A stretch of 64,000 nt of DNA from Hyphomicrobiales bacterium (GTDB taxonomy: Bacteria > Pseudomonadota > Alphaproteobacteria > Rhizobiales > Rhizobiaceae), in the NCBI GenBank assembly GCA_900473685.1, contig UCNE01000020.1:1-64000 (forward strand), in the 5' to 3' direction. The position numbers were made by a program, and so were the translations under genes. The first letter of the stretch is position 1, and each line of letters begins with the position of its first letter. Below the pieces are notes generated by a model. It was not told the origin of the DNA. It did no database searches and saw only the letters and a list, made by a program, of their open reading frames with translations. This document shows, piece by piece, positions 43,971 through 52,904 of this stretch.

Positions 43971-44940
43971 GTGTGGCCCGCGTGAACATCAGGCGCAGAA
44001 ACAGGATGGCGCCGACGACACCCATCACCGTTGCGACCGGGATTTCGTAGGGGTAACGCAGCAGCCGCCCGAGCACATCGCATCCGAGAACCAGGGTCGC
44101 GCCGCTCAAGCCAACCCAGGGGATCGTTCCCCGCAGATTGTCACCCAGCATGCGAGAGACGAGATTGGGAACCACGAGGCCGACAAAGGGAATGATGCCG
44201 ACGATCACCACCGTCAGCGCTGAAATGACGGAGACAATGACGAGACCAAGTTGAAGTGTACGCTGGTAGCTGAGACCGAGGCCGATACTGACATCACGGC
44301 CAAGGGAAAGCACGGTTAACCTGTCTGCGATCCACCAGGCAATGGCGGCCATCAGGGCGGTGCCCCAGAGAAGTTCGTAGCGTCCGCGAACGACACCGGA
44401 AAACTCGCCGTTGGTCCAGATGTCGATAAACTGCAGCAATTCCGTCTGCCAGCCGATGAAGGTTACAACCGCACCGATGACGCCGCCATAAACGAGACCG
44501 AACAGCGGGACCAGGTAGGGCTGGGCCGGAGGCAGACGATGCGCAGTCATCATGAAGATCGAGGTGCCCAGCAGAGCCAGGATGCTTGCAAACAGCGTTT
44601 TCATTGCCAAGGAAGCGGCGGGGAAGACAAGGGTCATGATCAGAATGCCAAGCGCAGCGCTTTGCGCCGTACCGGCCGTCGACGGTTCGACGAACCGGTT
44701 GCGCACCAACGCCTGCATGATGAGGCCGGCGATCGACAGAGCAGCGCCGGTCAGGGCCGCGGCGATTGTCCTGGGCAGGCGGCTGGCGAAAAAGAGTTGC
44801 AGAGCTGCCGGATCGTGGATGGCCTGCCACGGCGAAAACTCCCCGGCGCCGATGAAAATGCTGAGGATCACAAGCATGACAAAGGCCGCGCAGGCGGCCA
44901 GCTTCACCATCCATCTCCCTGAAGTACGAATGTCAGTCAT
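43963..44940 (-). CDS. Ferric siderophore ABC permease (YclN-like)
   Basis: A 325-residue FecCD-type permease. It begins with a cytoplasmic tail (MTDIRTSGRWMVKLAACAAF) and has family motifs RLPRTIAAALTGAALSIAGL and RFVEPSTAGTAQSAALGIL at the first half and GIIPFVGLVVPNLVSRMLGD in the second half. It pairs with the 313-residue permease. Its start overlaps the binding-protein gene by 4 nt. The binding protein is encoded upstream rather than downstream of the permeases as in the Bacillus yclNOPQ operon. Confidence 0.92.
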   Translation of the reverse strand: MTDIRTSGRWMVKLAACAAFVMLVILSIFIGAGEFSPWQAIHDPAALQLFFASRLPRTIAAALTGAALSIAGLIMQALVRNRFVEPSTAGTAQSAALGILIMTLVFPAASLAMKTLFASILALLGTSIFMMTAHRLPPAQPYLVPLFGLVYGGVIGAVVTFIGWQTELLQFIDIWTNGEFSGVVRGRYELLWGTALMAAIAWWIADRLTVLSLGRDVSIGLGLSYQRTLQLGLVIVSVISALTVVIVGIIPFVGLVVPNLVSRMLGDNLRGTIPWVGLSGATLVLGCDVLGRLLRYPYEIPVATVMGVVGAILFLRLMFTRATHA

Positions 44941-45842
44941 TTCAACCCGGCATATGCCTTGGTGATGGCCGTAAACACCCGGCTCATCGCTTGAACGCCG
45001 CCGGCTGCAATGTAGAAATCTCCGGCGGGCAGGTAGAGAACCTGACCCTTTTTCCAGGCGGTCGTGCTTGCGACCAGCTCGTTGTCCAACGTTGCCTTGG
45101 CGTTCTGGTCATCCGCGCCGATCGCAGCGGCCCGATCAAGTACGAGCAGCCAGTCAGGGTTAGCATTGGCGATGAATTCGAACGAGATAGCCTCGCCATG
45201 TGTGGCGGTCTCGACATCCGGCACGGCGGGCGGCAAATCGAGCGCCGAATGAACCCATCCAAACCGCGAGCCGGGGCCATAGGCCGTAACCTTCGGCCCA
45301 TTGGTCATGATGATCAGCGCCTTGCCCTTGCCGGACACGGCAGCGCGGGCTTTATCGACGACAGCGTCGAGCGCCTTTGTTTGAGCCTCGGCTTCCGCCT
45401 TTTTACCGAATAGCGCGCCATAGGCCGCCAGCCGCGTTTTGGCCTGCAAGAGAAGGTCGTCGCCATCCATGGTCATGTCGATCGTCGGTGCTACCTGCGA
45501 CGCCGCTTCGACCCGTGTTGAAGAGCGGCCACCAACAATGATGAGATCGGGTTGCAATTCGCTCAAAGCCTCAAGGTTCGGCTCGAAAATATCGCCGACG
45601 ACGGCGGAGCCGTCCTTCAGGCGCGCCAGCTCCGGCAAGTAGAGATTGGACGGAAGGCCGTCGATCTTGACACCGAGACTGGCCAGCGTATCGATGGCGG
45701 CGATGTCGAACACCGCGATTTTGGCAGGTGCCGCATCGATCGTCACCGGTCCCTTTGCAGTGTCGATGTCGGCAGCATGGGCTGCACACAAGTGGGCCAG
45801 CGTCAGAATTGCGGCGATTGATACGGTTTTCGCTTTCAGCAT
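44937..45842 (-). CDS. Siderophore-binding periplasmic protein, petrobactin type (FatB/YclQ/CeuE-like)
   Basis: A 301-residue class-III solute-binding protein. A signal peptide (ILTLAHLCAAHA, cleavage about residue 23) is followed by KIAVFDIAAIDTLASLG. It then shows PDLIIVGGRSSTRVEAA, VTAYGPGSRFGWVHSALDL, ATHGEAISFEFI, NPDWLLVLDRAAAIG and ATLDNELVASTTAWKKG. These phrases are those I know from YclQ and FatB, which bind ferric petrobactin or its photoproduct. It lies 10 nt after the asbF gene, tying biosynthesis to uptake. No lipobox is seen, as expected for a Gram-negative periplasmic protein. Confidence 0.9.
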   Translation of the reverse strand: MLKAKTVSIAAILTLAHLCAAHAADIDTAKGPVTIDAAPAKIAVFDIAAIDTLASLGVKIDGLPSNLYLPELARLKDGSAVVGDIFEPNLEALSELQPDLIIVGGRSSTRVEAASQVAPTIDMTMDGDDLLLQAKTRLAAYGALFGKKAEAEAQTKALDAVVDKARAAVSGKGKALIIMTNGPKVTAYGPGSRFGWVHSALDLPPAVPDVETATHGEAISFEFIANANPDWLLVLDRAAAIGADDQNAKATLDNELVASTTAWKKGQVLYLPAGDFYIAAGGVQAMSRVFTAITKAYAGLK

Positions 45843-45852
45843 TATCGTTTTC

Positions 45853-46698
45853 CTAAAAATTCACTGTGCGCCGGGCCGGTTCACGCCCCTCGATTACCTG
45901 CCGGACCTGCCGCCGGTCGCGGCGCAGGATGTCGAGGCAATCATTGCCGAACCATTCCAGCGACGCCTCAATCTGGGGATCGCTGGACACCTCGGAGAGA
46001 AAGCTGACGTAATCGACCGCGCCTTCGAACAACGGCGTCATGCCGTCGCGGCGGCCGGCGGCGGCATAGACATTGGCCGGCTCGAAGATTGAAAGGTCGG
46101 ACCGGTCGAGAATGTTCTTCAGATGATAGTGACGGATAAAGGGCTTCATCTCGCGGTGCGCACTGACCGGATCGTCACCGCCCTCCCAGATGTGCAGCGT
46201 ATCGAAGTTGATAGCGAAGAAGGGATGGTCGACCTCGCCGATGAGCCGCATGGTCGAGGCGGCGGTATCCGCCAATGTCTGTGGATGAGTTTCGACCAGC
46301 AGATGAATGCCATAGCTGGCCGTGATCGCGCAGATATCGCGCAGGCGCTCGATAATCATTCGCCGGTCCTCTGCCGGGGTAGCAAGGCTGCCGCGATTTC
46401 CCGCAAATGTCCGGATTTTTGTTGCCCGCCAGCGGCGCGCCAGCCGGCATAGATCAACGGTCTTGCGGCGCAGCGTTTCCGGATCGGCGTCGATCGGCAG
46501 ATAGTCGCTGATCATTGGTACTGATAGGCCATAGTGATCCAGCCACTCCGCGTTGCGATCCGGCTGTGGCGCCAGATTGCGTGCATGCGCGCCCCAGAGT
46601 TCGATGCCCTGGAAATCGTTGGTCTGTGCCCATGCGGCAATCTCGCCCAGCGAGATCAGATGGTGACGGAAGGTTATGGTGCAGAGCGATACTCTCAT
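45853..46698 (-). CDS. asbF: 3-dehydroshikimate dehydratase AsbF (3,4-dihydroxybenzoate synthesis)
   Basis: A 281-residue TIM-barrel enzyme of the xylose-isomerase-like family. Its motifs match AsbF of the Bacillus petrobactin pathway closely: SLCTITFRHHLIS, ELWGAHARNL, KIRTFAG, EVDHPFFAINFDTLHIWEG, FEPANVYAAAGRRDGM and SLEWFG. Likely metal ligands are Glu136, Asp166, His192 and Glu248. AsbF converts 3-dehydroshikimate to 3,4-dihydroxybenzoate, the unusual catechol of petrobactin. Its start overlaps the upstream asbD/E gene by 4 nt. This gene is the strongest single marker that the cluster is petrobactin-like rather than aerobactin- or enterobactin-like. Confidence 0.92.
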   Translation of the reverse strand: MRVSLCTITFRHHLISLGEIAAWAQTNDFQGIELWGAHARNLAPQPDRNAEWLDHYGLSVPMISDYLPIDADPETLRRKTVDLCRLARRWRATKIRTFAGNRGSLATPAEDRRMIIERLRDICAITASYGIHLLVETHPQTLADTAASTMRLIGEVDHPFFAINFDTLHIWEGGDDPVSAHREMKPFIRHYHLKNILDRSDLSIFEPANVYAAAGRRDGMTPLFEGAVDYVSFLSEVSSDPQIEASLEWFGNDCLDILRRDRRQVRQVIEGREPARRTVNF

Positions 46699-48011
46699 CG
46701 TACAGCCCTCTTCAACAGGCGGACTTCAACGCGCGCCGGAACGTTTTGTGCGCACCAGACGTCGAAGGCCTCGGCCAGCCTGGCTTTCAGTTTCGTCTCC
46801 AGCCGATCGGCTTCGTCGAGCCGTTCGAAGACGGGGACCGCAAGCGCGCGGTCGCCGGTTTGGGACAGCTTCATACAGGCGTAGTGCAGCGTTTTCAGCG
46901 ATTGAAGCAGTGCTTCGATCTCCTCGCACCAGGATTCAAATTCTGCCGCCGGCAGTTTCAATGCCCGCCAGAAGAAGGCGAAACCATGCTCGTAAGCATA
47001 TTTGCGAATGGTGATCACGGGCAGTTCGCGCACAGCCGCTGTCAGCTCTGAAAGCACTACGCCGCCGGTTCCATCCAGATGTGCCTTAACGATCGTGCGA
47101 ACGGCATCAACGAGCGGATTCGTGTCGCCGATAAAGCAGGCTTCGAAGAAGGCTTGCAGATCTTCCGGTTCCGGTGTTTTCGCCCCTGCCGTATCGAAGA
47201 CGTAACCGCCGCCCACGGTGGGCTGCATGATGGCGTGAATGACCTTGTCCCGCGCGATTTCGCCTTCCCAGCGATAATCGGGATCGTGAACGAACCAGGT
47301 TTGCGGCTCGCTTGTTTTCTGCAACATCAGATAATGCGGGAAGGGGTTCTGATTGAACTTGTTCTCGCGCTCCGGCAGGTGGAACATGTCCAGCATGACC
47401 ATGACGGACCCGGTCTCGCTGCGGTTCTCGACGAGGTCGAGCAGCGTGGCAAGGTTTTCGATCTTGGTCTTTTCAGCGTCGTACCAGTCGCTGACCGTGA
47501 CGCCATAAAGCCGCTCGAACCATGCGCGCAGGAACTCCTGGCTGATCTCCGGCGCGTGGTAGAGAAGCTCGAAACGATCACCAACGGCGAATTTCGCGTC
47601 CCAGACGCCGAAGTAGAATGGCCTGTGGTCGAGACCCCGGCGCTTCAGGCCGTCGCAGACGCAACTGACGAAGCAATGAACCTTGATATCGTAATAGGCC
47701 TCTCCGTGCACGCCTTCGTCTGCAGTTCCGCCGGTGAGCGCGAACGCCGGCACGGCGATTGCGATATCCTTTGGTTCATAAAGTGCGACCAGATCGGCGA
47801 CGATCTCGATGTCCTGTTTGGCGATGGCCTCTTCCGGAACGGACAAGCCATACTCCAGCTCCAGATTGAGGAAAATCTGCAGGATCAGCACGGAATCGAG
47901 ATAGAGGTCCTCGTTGAGGCGGGCCTGAAGGTCAAAGCCATCCAGATGCGGATGCATCATCTGCTCGCTCAAAACCGTATGAATTGCGGTAAGGATTTCA
48001 CTCTGCGTCAT
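46695..48011 (-). CDS. asbD-asbE: Fused aryl carrier protein and petrobactin condensing protein (AsbD-AsbE)
   Basis: A 438-residue two-domain protein. Residues 1-80 form an acyl/aryl carrier domain with the phosphopantetheine Ser40 in NEDLYLDSVLILQ, equal to AsbD. From about residue 85 to the end it matches the AsbE/DUF6005 type: AYYDIKVHCFVSCVCDGL, GVWDAKFAVGDRFELLYH, LDMFHLPERENKFNQNPF and HYLMLQKT. In Bacillus, AsbD carries the activated 3,4-dihydroxybenzoate and AsbE transfers it to spermidine; there they are separate genes in the same order. The fusion lets the carrier and transferase act as one chain. Overlaps both neighbours by 4 nt. Confidence 0.88.
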   Translation of the reverse strand: MTQSEILTAIHTVLSEQMMHPHLDGFDLQARLNEDLYLDSVLILQIFLNLELEYGLSVPEEAIAKQDIEIVADLVALYEPKDIAIAVPAFALTGGTADEGVHGEAYYDIKVHCFVSCVCDGLKRRGLDHRPFYFGVWDAKFAVGDRFELLYHAPEISQEFLRAWFERLYGVTVSDWYDAEKTKIENLATLLDLVENRSETGSVMVMLDMFHLPERENKFNQNPFPHYLMLQKTSEPQTWFVHDPDYRWEGEIARDKVIHAIMQPTVGGGYVFDTAGAKTPEPEDLQAFFEACFIGDTNPLVDAVRTIVKAHLDGTGGVVLSELTAAVRELPVITIRKYAYEHGFAFFWRALKLPAAEFESWCEEIEALLQSLKTLHYACMKLSQTGDRALAVPVFERLDEADRLETKLKARLAEAFDVWCAQNVPARVEVRLLKRAVR

Positions 48012-49288
48012 GATGCTACTCCGGAGATCTGCACGGTAAATTCGCCCGCGGCATGGCGCGCCGCGACGTCACGGCGGCTGATCTTGCCGTTGGCCTGACG
48101 CGGGATCGCGTCGATCTGCAGGATTTCCATCGGCAATTGATGGCTGGCGAGATTGCCGGTGCACCACTCGCGCACGGACTGTGGCGCGACCGTTTCCGAT
48201 GCGCTGAACAAGAGCGCCACGCGCTCACCGGCAAACCGGTCGCCCTTGCGGAAGGCAACAGCATCCGTGACGGCCGGCATGGCCATGACCGCGTCTTCAA
48301 CATCCTTGGGATAGACGTTGAGACCGGAGACATTGATCATGTCGTCCATGCGGGAGATAAAGACCAGCATGCCATCGTCCCTGATATAGCCGAGGTCGCT
48401 TGTATGGATGGTGAGGCCCTCTGCAGTCTTCACCGCGATCTCGCCGGCGTTATCTGGGCTCGTTCCCGTCACGGCGCGCAGATGCGGCAAGACAAAGCCC
48501 ATGTCCCCCGTCGCGGCGACGTTCGGGTTGATGGCGATGCAACCGGATTCAGAGCAGCCATATTGCTGGAACATGTGCAGGCTTCGGGCACGGATCAGCG
48601 AGAACCAGGCGTCCGGCAATAGTGTTCCCGACGTCATGGTCGCATGGATCTGCTCGCCGTCCGGCAGCAGGCGAGCCAAAGTGTGCAGGATCGCCGGGGA
48701 CGAATAAAGCAGTGGGCGCTCGATGTCGCGCAACACTTTCAGCAGGTATTTCGGGTTCGCGGTATTGACGATCACCGGCGTCTGGCCGCGCTTCAACGCC
48801 ACGAGGATACCGCAGATCAGTCCGTACGAATGGGTCGTTGGGCAGGCGACGACTGGGGTCATGTTCTCTGGCTCGCGGAATGTCCGCACGTAGCTTTCGA
48901 CCTCCGCGTCGATCTCGTCCCAACTCCGCGCCACACATTTGGGCGCGCCGGTAGTACCGGAACTCATCTGCAGCAATTGGCCTTTCGGCGAGCCGATCGC
49001 TGGAGCTTCAAGCACTTCCGCCGCCAGACTGTTGTAGAACAGCCGGTCGCACCCGGCACCAATCGCGAGCTTGCGGGCAGCGGGATAGGGTGTGCCGGGA
49101 TGGATCGGCAACACGCTCGCGCCGGCCCTGCGAATGGCGAAAAACAGCGTCAGCCAATCGATGGTCTCAGTAAAGCAGACCGCGTACCGGCCACCGTCGC
49201 GGGTCGAAAGCCCCACCTGTTCTGCAAGGCGGGCCGCGGCTTGTTCGAAATAGGCGTGGTCGTAAAGCCTGTCGTCGATCCGGATCAT
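48008..49288 (-). CDS. asbC: 3,4-dihydroxybenzoate-AMP ligase (AsbC-like adenylation enzyme)
   Basis: A 426-residue ANL-superfamily enzyme that would activate 3,4-dihydroxybenzoate as AMP ester and load it on the carrier domain. Core motifs are LQMSSGTTGAPK (A3), QYGCSESGC (A5), TSDLGYIRDDGM (A7), SRMDDMINVSGLNVYP (A8) and QANGKISRRDV (A10 with the catalytic Lys). It is shorter than ordinary AMP ligases, in keeping with AsbC at around 410 residues. The start overlaps asbB by 4 nt and the stop overlaps asbD/E by 4 nt. Confidence 0.9.
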   Translation of the reverse strand: MIRIDDRLYDHAYFEQAAARLAEQVGLSTRDGGRYAVCFTETIDWLTLFFAIRRAGASVLPIHPGTPYPAARKLAIGAGCDRLFYNSLAAEVLEAPAIGSPKGQLLQMSSGTTGAPKCVARSWDEIDAEVESYVRTFREPENMTPVVACPTTHSYGLICGILVALKRGQTPVIVNTANPKYLLKVLRDIERPLLYSSPAILHTLARLLPDGEQIHATMTSGTLLPDAWFSLIRARSLHMFQQYGCSESGCIAINPNVAATGDMGFVLPHLRAVTGTSPDNAGEIAVKTAEGLTIHTSDLGYIRDDGMLVFISRMDDMINVSGLNVYPKDVEDAVMAMPAVTDAVAFRKGDRFAGERVALLFSASETVAPQSVREWCTGNLASHQLPMEILQIDAIPRQANGKISRRDVAARHAAGEFTVQISGVAS

Positions 49289-51021
49289 GGCTTTCTCCTT
49301 CGTTGCAGCTGGTTCGAGGCCAAGGCGTTGGGTACCGTGTGGTGGTACTCAGGCTTCAGCGCGAGCAGCTTCCGCGTCATCAGGGATTCAGTGAGAATAT
49401 GCGGCTGGTCGCAGCCAAGTAACGCCTGCCGCTCGGCGGCGTCGTGCTCTTGCGCATAGGTCACAAGCAGGCTTTCGACCCGCTGCCAGACCCGGGTTTC
49501 CGGCAGCCCGTAGCAATGATCGAGCAGATGAGAAATCTCGGCCAGATTGTAGACGAACAGCGTGTCCATCACCAGTTCGCGCAACGAATCCAGATTGTCG
49601 GTCCAGTAATACTGATCCGGCTCCGCCTGGCCGTAGAGCGGATTCAGAGACAGAAAATCCGGAGCGTTCTGCGGCTCGCGCAGATAAGCGGGGCAGAATT
49701 CCATGCTGTCGTGAAAATCACGCAGTATCAGCCGAACCGGCCAGCCGTCACAGTGAACGAGCAGCATATTCTGCCCATGCGCTTCCACCGCGATGCCATG
49801 ATGGATGAGCAGATGCCAGACGGGCAGGACAGAGATTTCGAGCAGCCTGTTGATCCACGGCATCAGGCCGAAACGGCCGATCCAGTCGTCGGCAAATGGC
49901 TTCCCATCCGTCTCCACCATCATCAGGGCATTGAAGGGAATGATTGCTTCGCCCGGCAATAGCGTGGCCTCAGCGTTCTCGCGCCAGATCGCACCAACCT
50001 GGCCGGCAAGCGGTCCCTCGGCATCGGCGATGATTCCGGCATATTCCTGCAGGATCGTCAGCGGATAGCGCTCATGGAAGAGCACATCGCCGGCAACGAT
50101 GCCGCCGATCCAGCGCGAGAGTACCGGCGCCGTGCAGACCGAATGCGGCTCCAGCGTGCGCAGCGACGACGTGTTGATCATGTTCAGCGGCAGCTTGATG
50201 CTGGCGGCGAGCGGACGGTCCATGTTCAAAAGCGAGCGTACCGATTGGGTCGCCTTATAACGGTCCCCCAACGGGCCGAGGCAATAGGCTTCACCGGCAG
50301 AGATCCAGCTTGCAAACAGGTTTTCTGCGAGATTGCGCCATTGCCAGGGATGCAGCGGCACAAGTCCGAACGCGTCTGCCGGCAGGTCAAGTTGCGCCTG
50401 CATTGCCGTCAACTGCGACCAGGTTTCCGGGCCAAGTTCGCTCTGCCAGAAAGCCGCCTCTTCGACCGGTAGCGCGTGGCGAAGATGCTTGTGGGCGACC
50501 AGCAGCCAGACCAGTTGAAAGGCCTTGCCGGTTTCCGGGCCATAGGCTGCGTGATCGGCGTCTGAAAATCCTGTCCTTGCCTTGTAGCAGGGATGATAGG
50601 GGTGCCCCTCATCCAGGGCTCCCTCAAGGGCCGCAAAAGACATGAGGCGGCGAGACCGGGGCGGGATGTTGCGCTCGTTCCATTCCGAAAAGGCAATCGT
50701 CTGCTTCAGTTCGCCGAGAAGCTTGCCCCGGGAGATTCCCGTGCCGGGCAGGGCAGAGACAAATTGCGCCATGGACGCTTCGCCCCAAACTCCATCATCG
50801 CCCTGAGCCTCAATCGAACCCGCCGCCGGACGGACGCGGCCGAAAGGCCCCACCGTTCCAGTGCAACGGTATGAGCGGCCACCAAGTGTCCAATGAAAAT
50901 GCGTCCGTCCGTCCCGGACGTTTTGATGCGTATCGATGACGCCTTCGTATAGAAGGGCCGCGACAAGCTGGCGCAACACCCGCTCGCCGGGTTGCCCTTT
51001 AAGATCAAGAGGCAATGGCAT
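49285..51021 (-). CDS. asbB: NIS siderophore synthetase (AsbB-like, IucA/IucC family)
   Basis: A 578-residue NRPS-independent siderophore synthetase. ATP- and substrate-site motifs are LVPLHPWQWRNLAENLF, SVRSLLNMDRPLAASIKLPL (with NTSSLRTLEP after it), VEAHGQNMLLVHCDG and LILRDFHDSMEF. In petrobactin assembly AsbB condenses a second polyamine or polyamine-catechol arm with the citrate-polyamine intermediate. I choose ATG 51021 (MPLPLDL) behind AAGGAC; a TTG five codons upstream is possible. It overlaps the asbA stop by 17 nt, so translation is coupled. Confidence 0.92.
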   Translation of the reverse strand: MPLPLDLKGQPGERVLRQLVAALLYEGVIDTHQNVRDGRTHFHWTLGGRSYRCTGTVGPFGRVRPAAGSIEAQGDDGVWGEASMAQFVSALPGTGISRGKLLGELKQTIAFSEWNERNIPPRSRRLMSFAALEGALDEGHPYHPCYKARTGFSDADHAAYGPETGKAFQLVWLLVAHKHLRHALPVEEAAFWQSELGPETWSQLTAMQAQLDLPADAFGLVPLHPWQWRNLAENLFASWISAGEAYCLGPLGDRYKATQSVRSLLNMDRPLAASIKLPLNMINTSSLRTLEPHSVCTAPVLSRWIGGIVAGDVLFHERYPLTILQEYAGIIADAEGPLAGQVGAIWRENAEATLLPGEAIIPFNALMMVETDGKPFADDWIGRFGLMPWINRLLEISVLPVWHLLIHHGIAVEAHGQNMLLVHCDGWPVRLILRDFHDSMEFCPAYLREPQNAPDFLSLNPLYGQAEPDQYYWTDNLDSLRELVMDTLFVYNLAEISHLLDHCYGLPETRVWQRVESLLVTYAQEHDAAERQALLGCDQPHILTESLMTRKLLALKPEYHHTVPNALASNQLQRRRKP

Positions 51022-52789
51022 GGCTTGTCCTTGCAACGGTCAGCGCTGCCGGCGCTCTCAAAGGATTTGGCACAGGACGGTACAGCGCCGGAGCATTGCC
51101 GGATTGCAGTTCATCGACATCGAACAGGCGTGTCGTCAGGTTGGCTTTCGAGGCGATGGTCGGCAAGTCGAGGACGTGCCGTGCGAAGTCACGGCCGGCA
51201 CCGCTCATGGAGACCGCGCAACGTTCGAAATGTGCACGCATCATCCGCAACAGCTGACCTTCGTCGCACAGTCCGTCATGTCCCATACGGCTGATAATCG
51301 AAAAGACCTGGTTGACGATCAGGTAATAGGCGAACCTGTCACGGATCTCGGCTTCCGGGAAATAGAGCGAGGCAATCGTCTCAGTCTCGGGAACATGGCC
51401 ACAAAGCAGGCTGCGGTAACGTTCGGAGAGGTAGAAGCCCTGATTGTCGCGATAGTAGCCGATCGTCGGGTAGCCACTGGCGATATCGAGCAGGCTGTTC
51501 TGCTGATGGGCCTCCAAAGCTATCCCGTAATCGTCGTAGAGCCGGATCAACGGCTCGACGGCGCAACTGAGGTAATGCTGGAACCAGGTGAGGGCGGCAT
51601 CGGAAACCGGCTGCCGGTCACGGACGGCAATATTGCGAACGAGGCGCTCAAGCCGCGAAGGCTCGCCCGGAACGGGATCGGCCGTCAGGGCGGCAACAGT
51701 GATGACGCCTTGCCCCCTGTCGCCGACAAACGGGTTCTCGCGCAAGATTACTTCAAAGCCACTTTCGCTTCGGCCTGGCATATCCAGCGTGATGTAGGCC
51801 GGATCCTGGATGATCCGGAAGTTTTTCGACCGCCGGGCAAAGCCGATCCGGTCAATCAGCTTGGCCATAGCAACGCCGGCTTCCAGCTCGTGGCGCCGGT
51901 TGAGGCGGATGGAATTGGTGATGCGCACCGGCAGAGAGAACTTCAACATCCAGTCCTCGCCGCCGTAATACACTGTGCGCACGGACGAGGTTGCCGTGTA
52001 GAGGGGACCGGCAGGTCCGAGATGGCGCAAGACGCCATCCCGCTGCATCGCCCGGACGTCCGGATCCATCAGCAGCGCTTCGGCCTGGAGCGGATGCATC
52101 GGCAGCAGATATTCGTCCGCTCCCACCGCAAGGCGTTCGCCCGGCTCTGCGGCCAGCAAACGGACGATGTCGGGAGCTGCAACCGGCCGGGCCGAGGCAT
52201 GCCGGACATGATCCCTCTTTGCTGCAAAATAGTGCAGCTTGAACTGGCCGCGCAGTTCCGGCGCATAACTTTCCTGCTGCCAGAAGGTCATGCCCTGCCG
52301 GCTCTTTGGCGTCGGGTGCAGCCAGTGGCCGAACACCAGTGACTGCTCAGCCTCGATGAAATGATCTCCGAGAGCAGGGGCGGGCAGCGCTTTCTCGATG
52401 AACAGGGCGGTTTGCTGGTAGCTTTCCAGCACCCGCATCAGCAGTTCCAGTTCGAAGCCGCGCAACGCATCGGCGTGGCCTTCGTCCGTCTGACGATAGG
52501 ATTCGCGTACGAGGCTGTGGAGTGCAGACATCAGTTCGAGCATCCGCCAGGTCGTATCGGACGTGCCCCTGGACCAGACGCGGCCAAAATGGTGCGGTCC
52601 GCACAGGGAGGAAGAGGTGACTTCCGCGCGCAGGACGATCTCCTGTCCCGGCAACGACCATTCGATGCAGTCTGCGGAGCCGAGTGGTATCCTGTGCAAG
52701 ACTGGAACCCCGCAATCCACCTCGCGCAGGTAGCAGTTTGCGAAACTCTGGAAGGTCGCCATTTCCGCGATTTGCCTAGACGATTGCAT
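51005..52789 (-). CDS. asbA: NIS siderophore synthetase (AsbA-like, IucA/IucC family)
   Basis: A 594-residue synthetase. Motifs: YLLPMHPLQAEALL, ATSSVRTVYYGGEDWMLKFS with PVRITNSIRLNRRHE after it, ALEAHQQNSLLD and RDNQGFYLSERY. AsbA starts petrobactin assembly by joining citrate and a polyamine (spermidine in Bacillus). Start at 52789 (MQSSRQIAEM) has AAGGA upstream; ATG 52762 lacks a ribosome site, and the long upstream open frame covers the DUF2218 gene in another phase. It is the first biosynthetic gene; its promoter region contains the ATGCCG-GCAA direct repeats. Confidence 0.9.
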   Translation of the reverse strand: MQSSRQIAEMATFQSFANCYLREVDCGVPVLHRIPLGSADCIEWSLPGQEIVLRAEVTSSSLCGPHHFGRVWSRGTSDTTWRMLELMSALHSLVRESYRQTDEGHADALRGFELELLMRVLESYQQTALFIEKALPAPALGDHFIEAEQSLVFGHWLHPTPKSRQGMTFWQQESYAPELRGQFKLHYFAAKRDHVRHASARPVAAPDIVRLLAAEPGERLAVGADEYLLPMHPLQAEALLMDPDVRAMQRDGVLRHLGPAGPLYTATSSVRTVYYGGEDWMLKFSLPVRITNSIRLNRRHELEAGVAMAKLIDRIGFARRSKNFRIIQDPAYITLDMPGRSESGFEVILRENPFVGDRGQGVITVAALTADPVPGEPSRLERLVRNIAVRDRQPVSDAALTWFQHYLSCAVEPLIRLYDDYGIALEAHQQNSLLDIASGYPTIGYYRDNQGFYLSERYRSLLCGHVPETETIASLYFPEAEIRDRFAYYLIVNQVFSIISRMGHDGLCDEGQLLRMMRAHFERCAVSMSGAGRDFARHVLDLPTIASKANLTTRLFDVDELQSGNAPALYRPVPNPLRAPAALTVARTSHAIAS

Positions 52790-52817
52790 TCTGTCGATCC
52801 TTGGCACGCGGCACGCA

Positions 52818-52848
52818 ATGCCGCGCAATGGTTTTGCATGCCGTGCAA
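52818..52848 (-). promoter_or_regulatory. Direct repeats upstream of asbA (20-bp period)
   Basis: ATGCCGCGCAA at 52818-52828 and ATGCCGTGCAA at 52838-52848 on the plus strand differ at one base. Their 20-bp period equals about two helical turns, a pattern often bound by AraC-type regulators. They end 29 nt before the asbA start codon. Confidence 0.45.
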
Positions 52849-52904
52849 CGCATTGAATTTTCTTGTCGAACGGGCGATGCCCAGGGGCGGATTTCAGGCG
52901 GATT

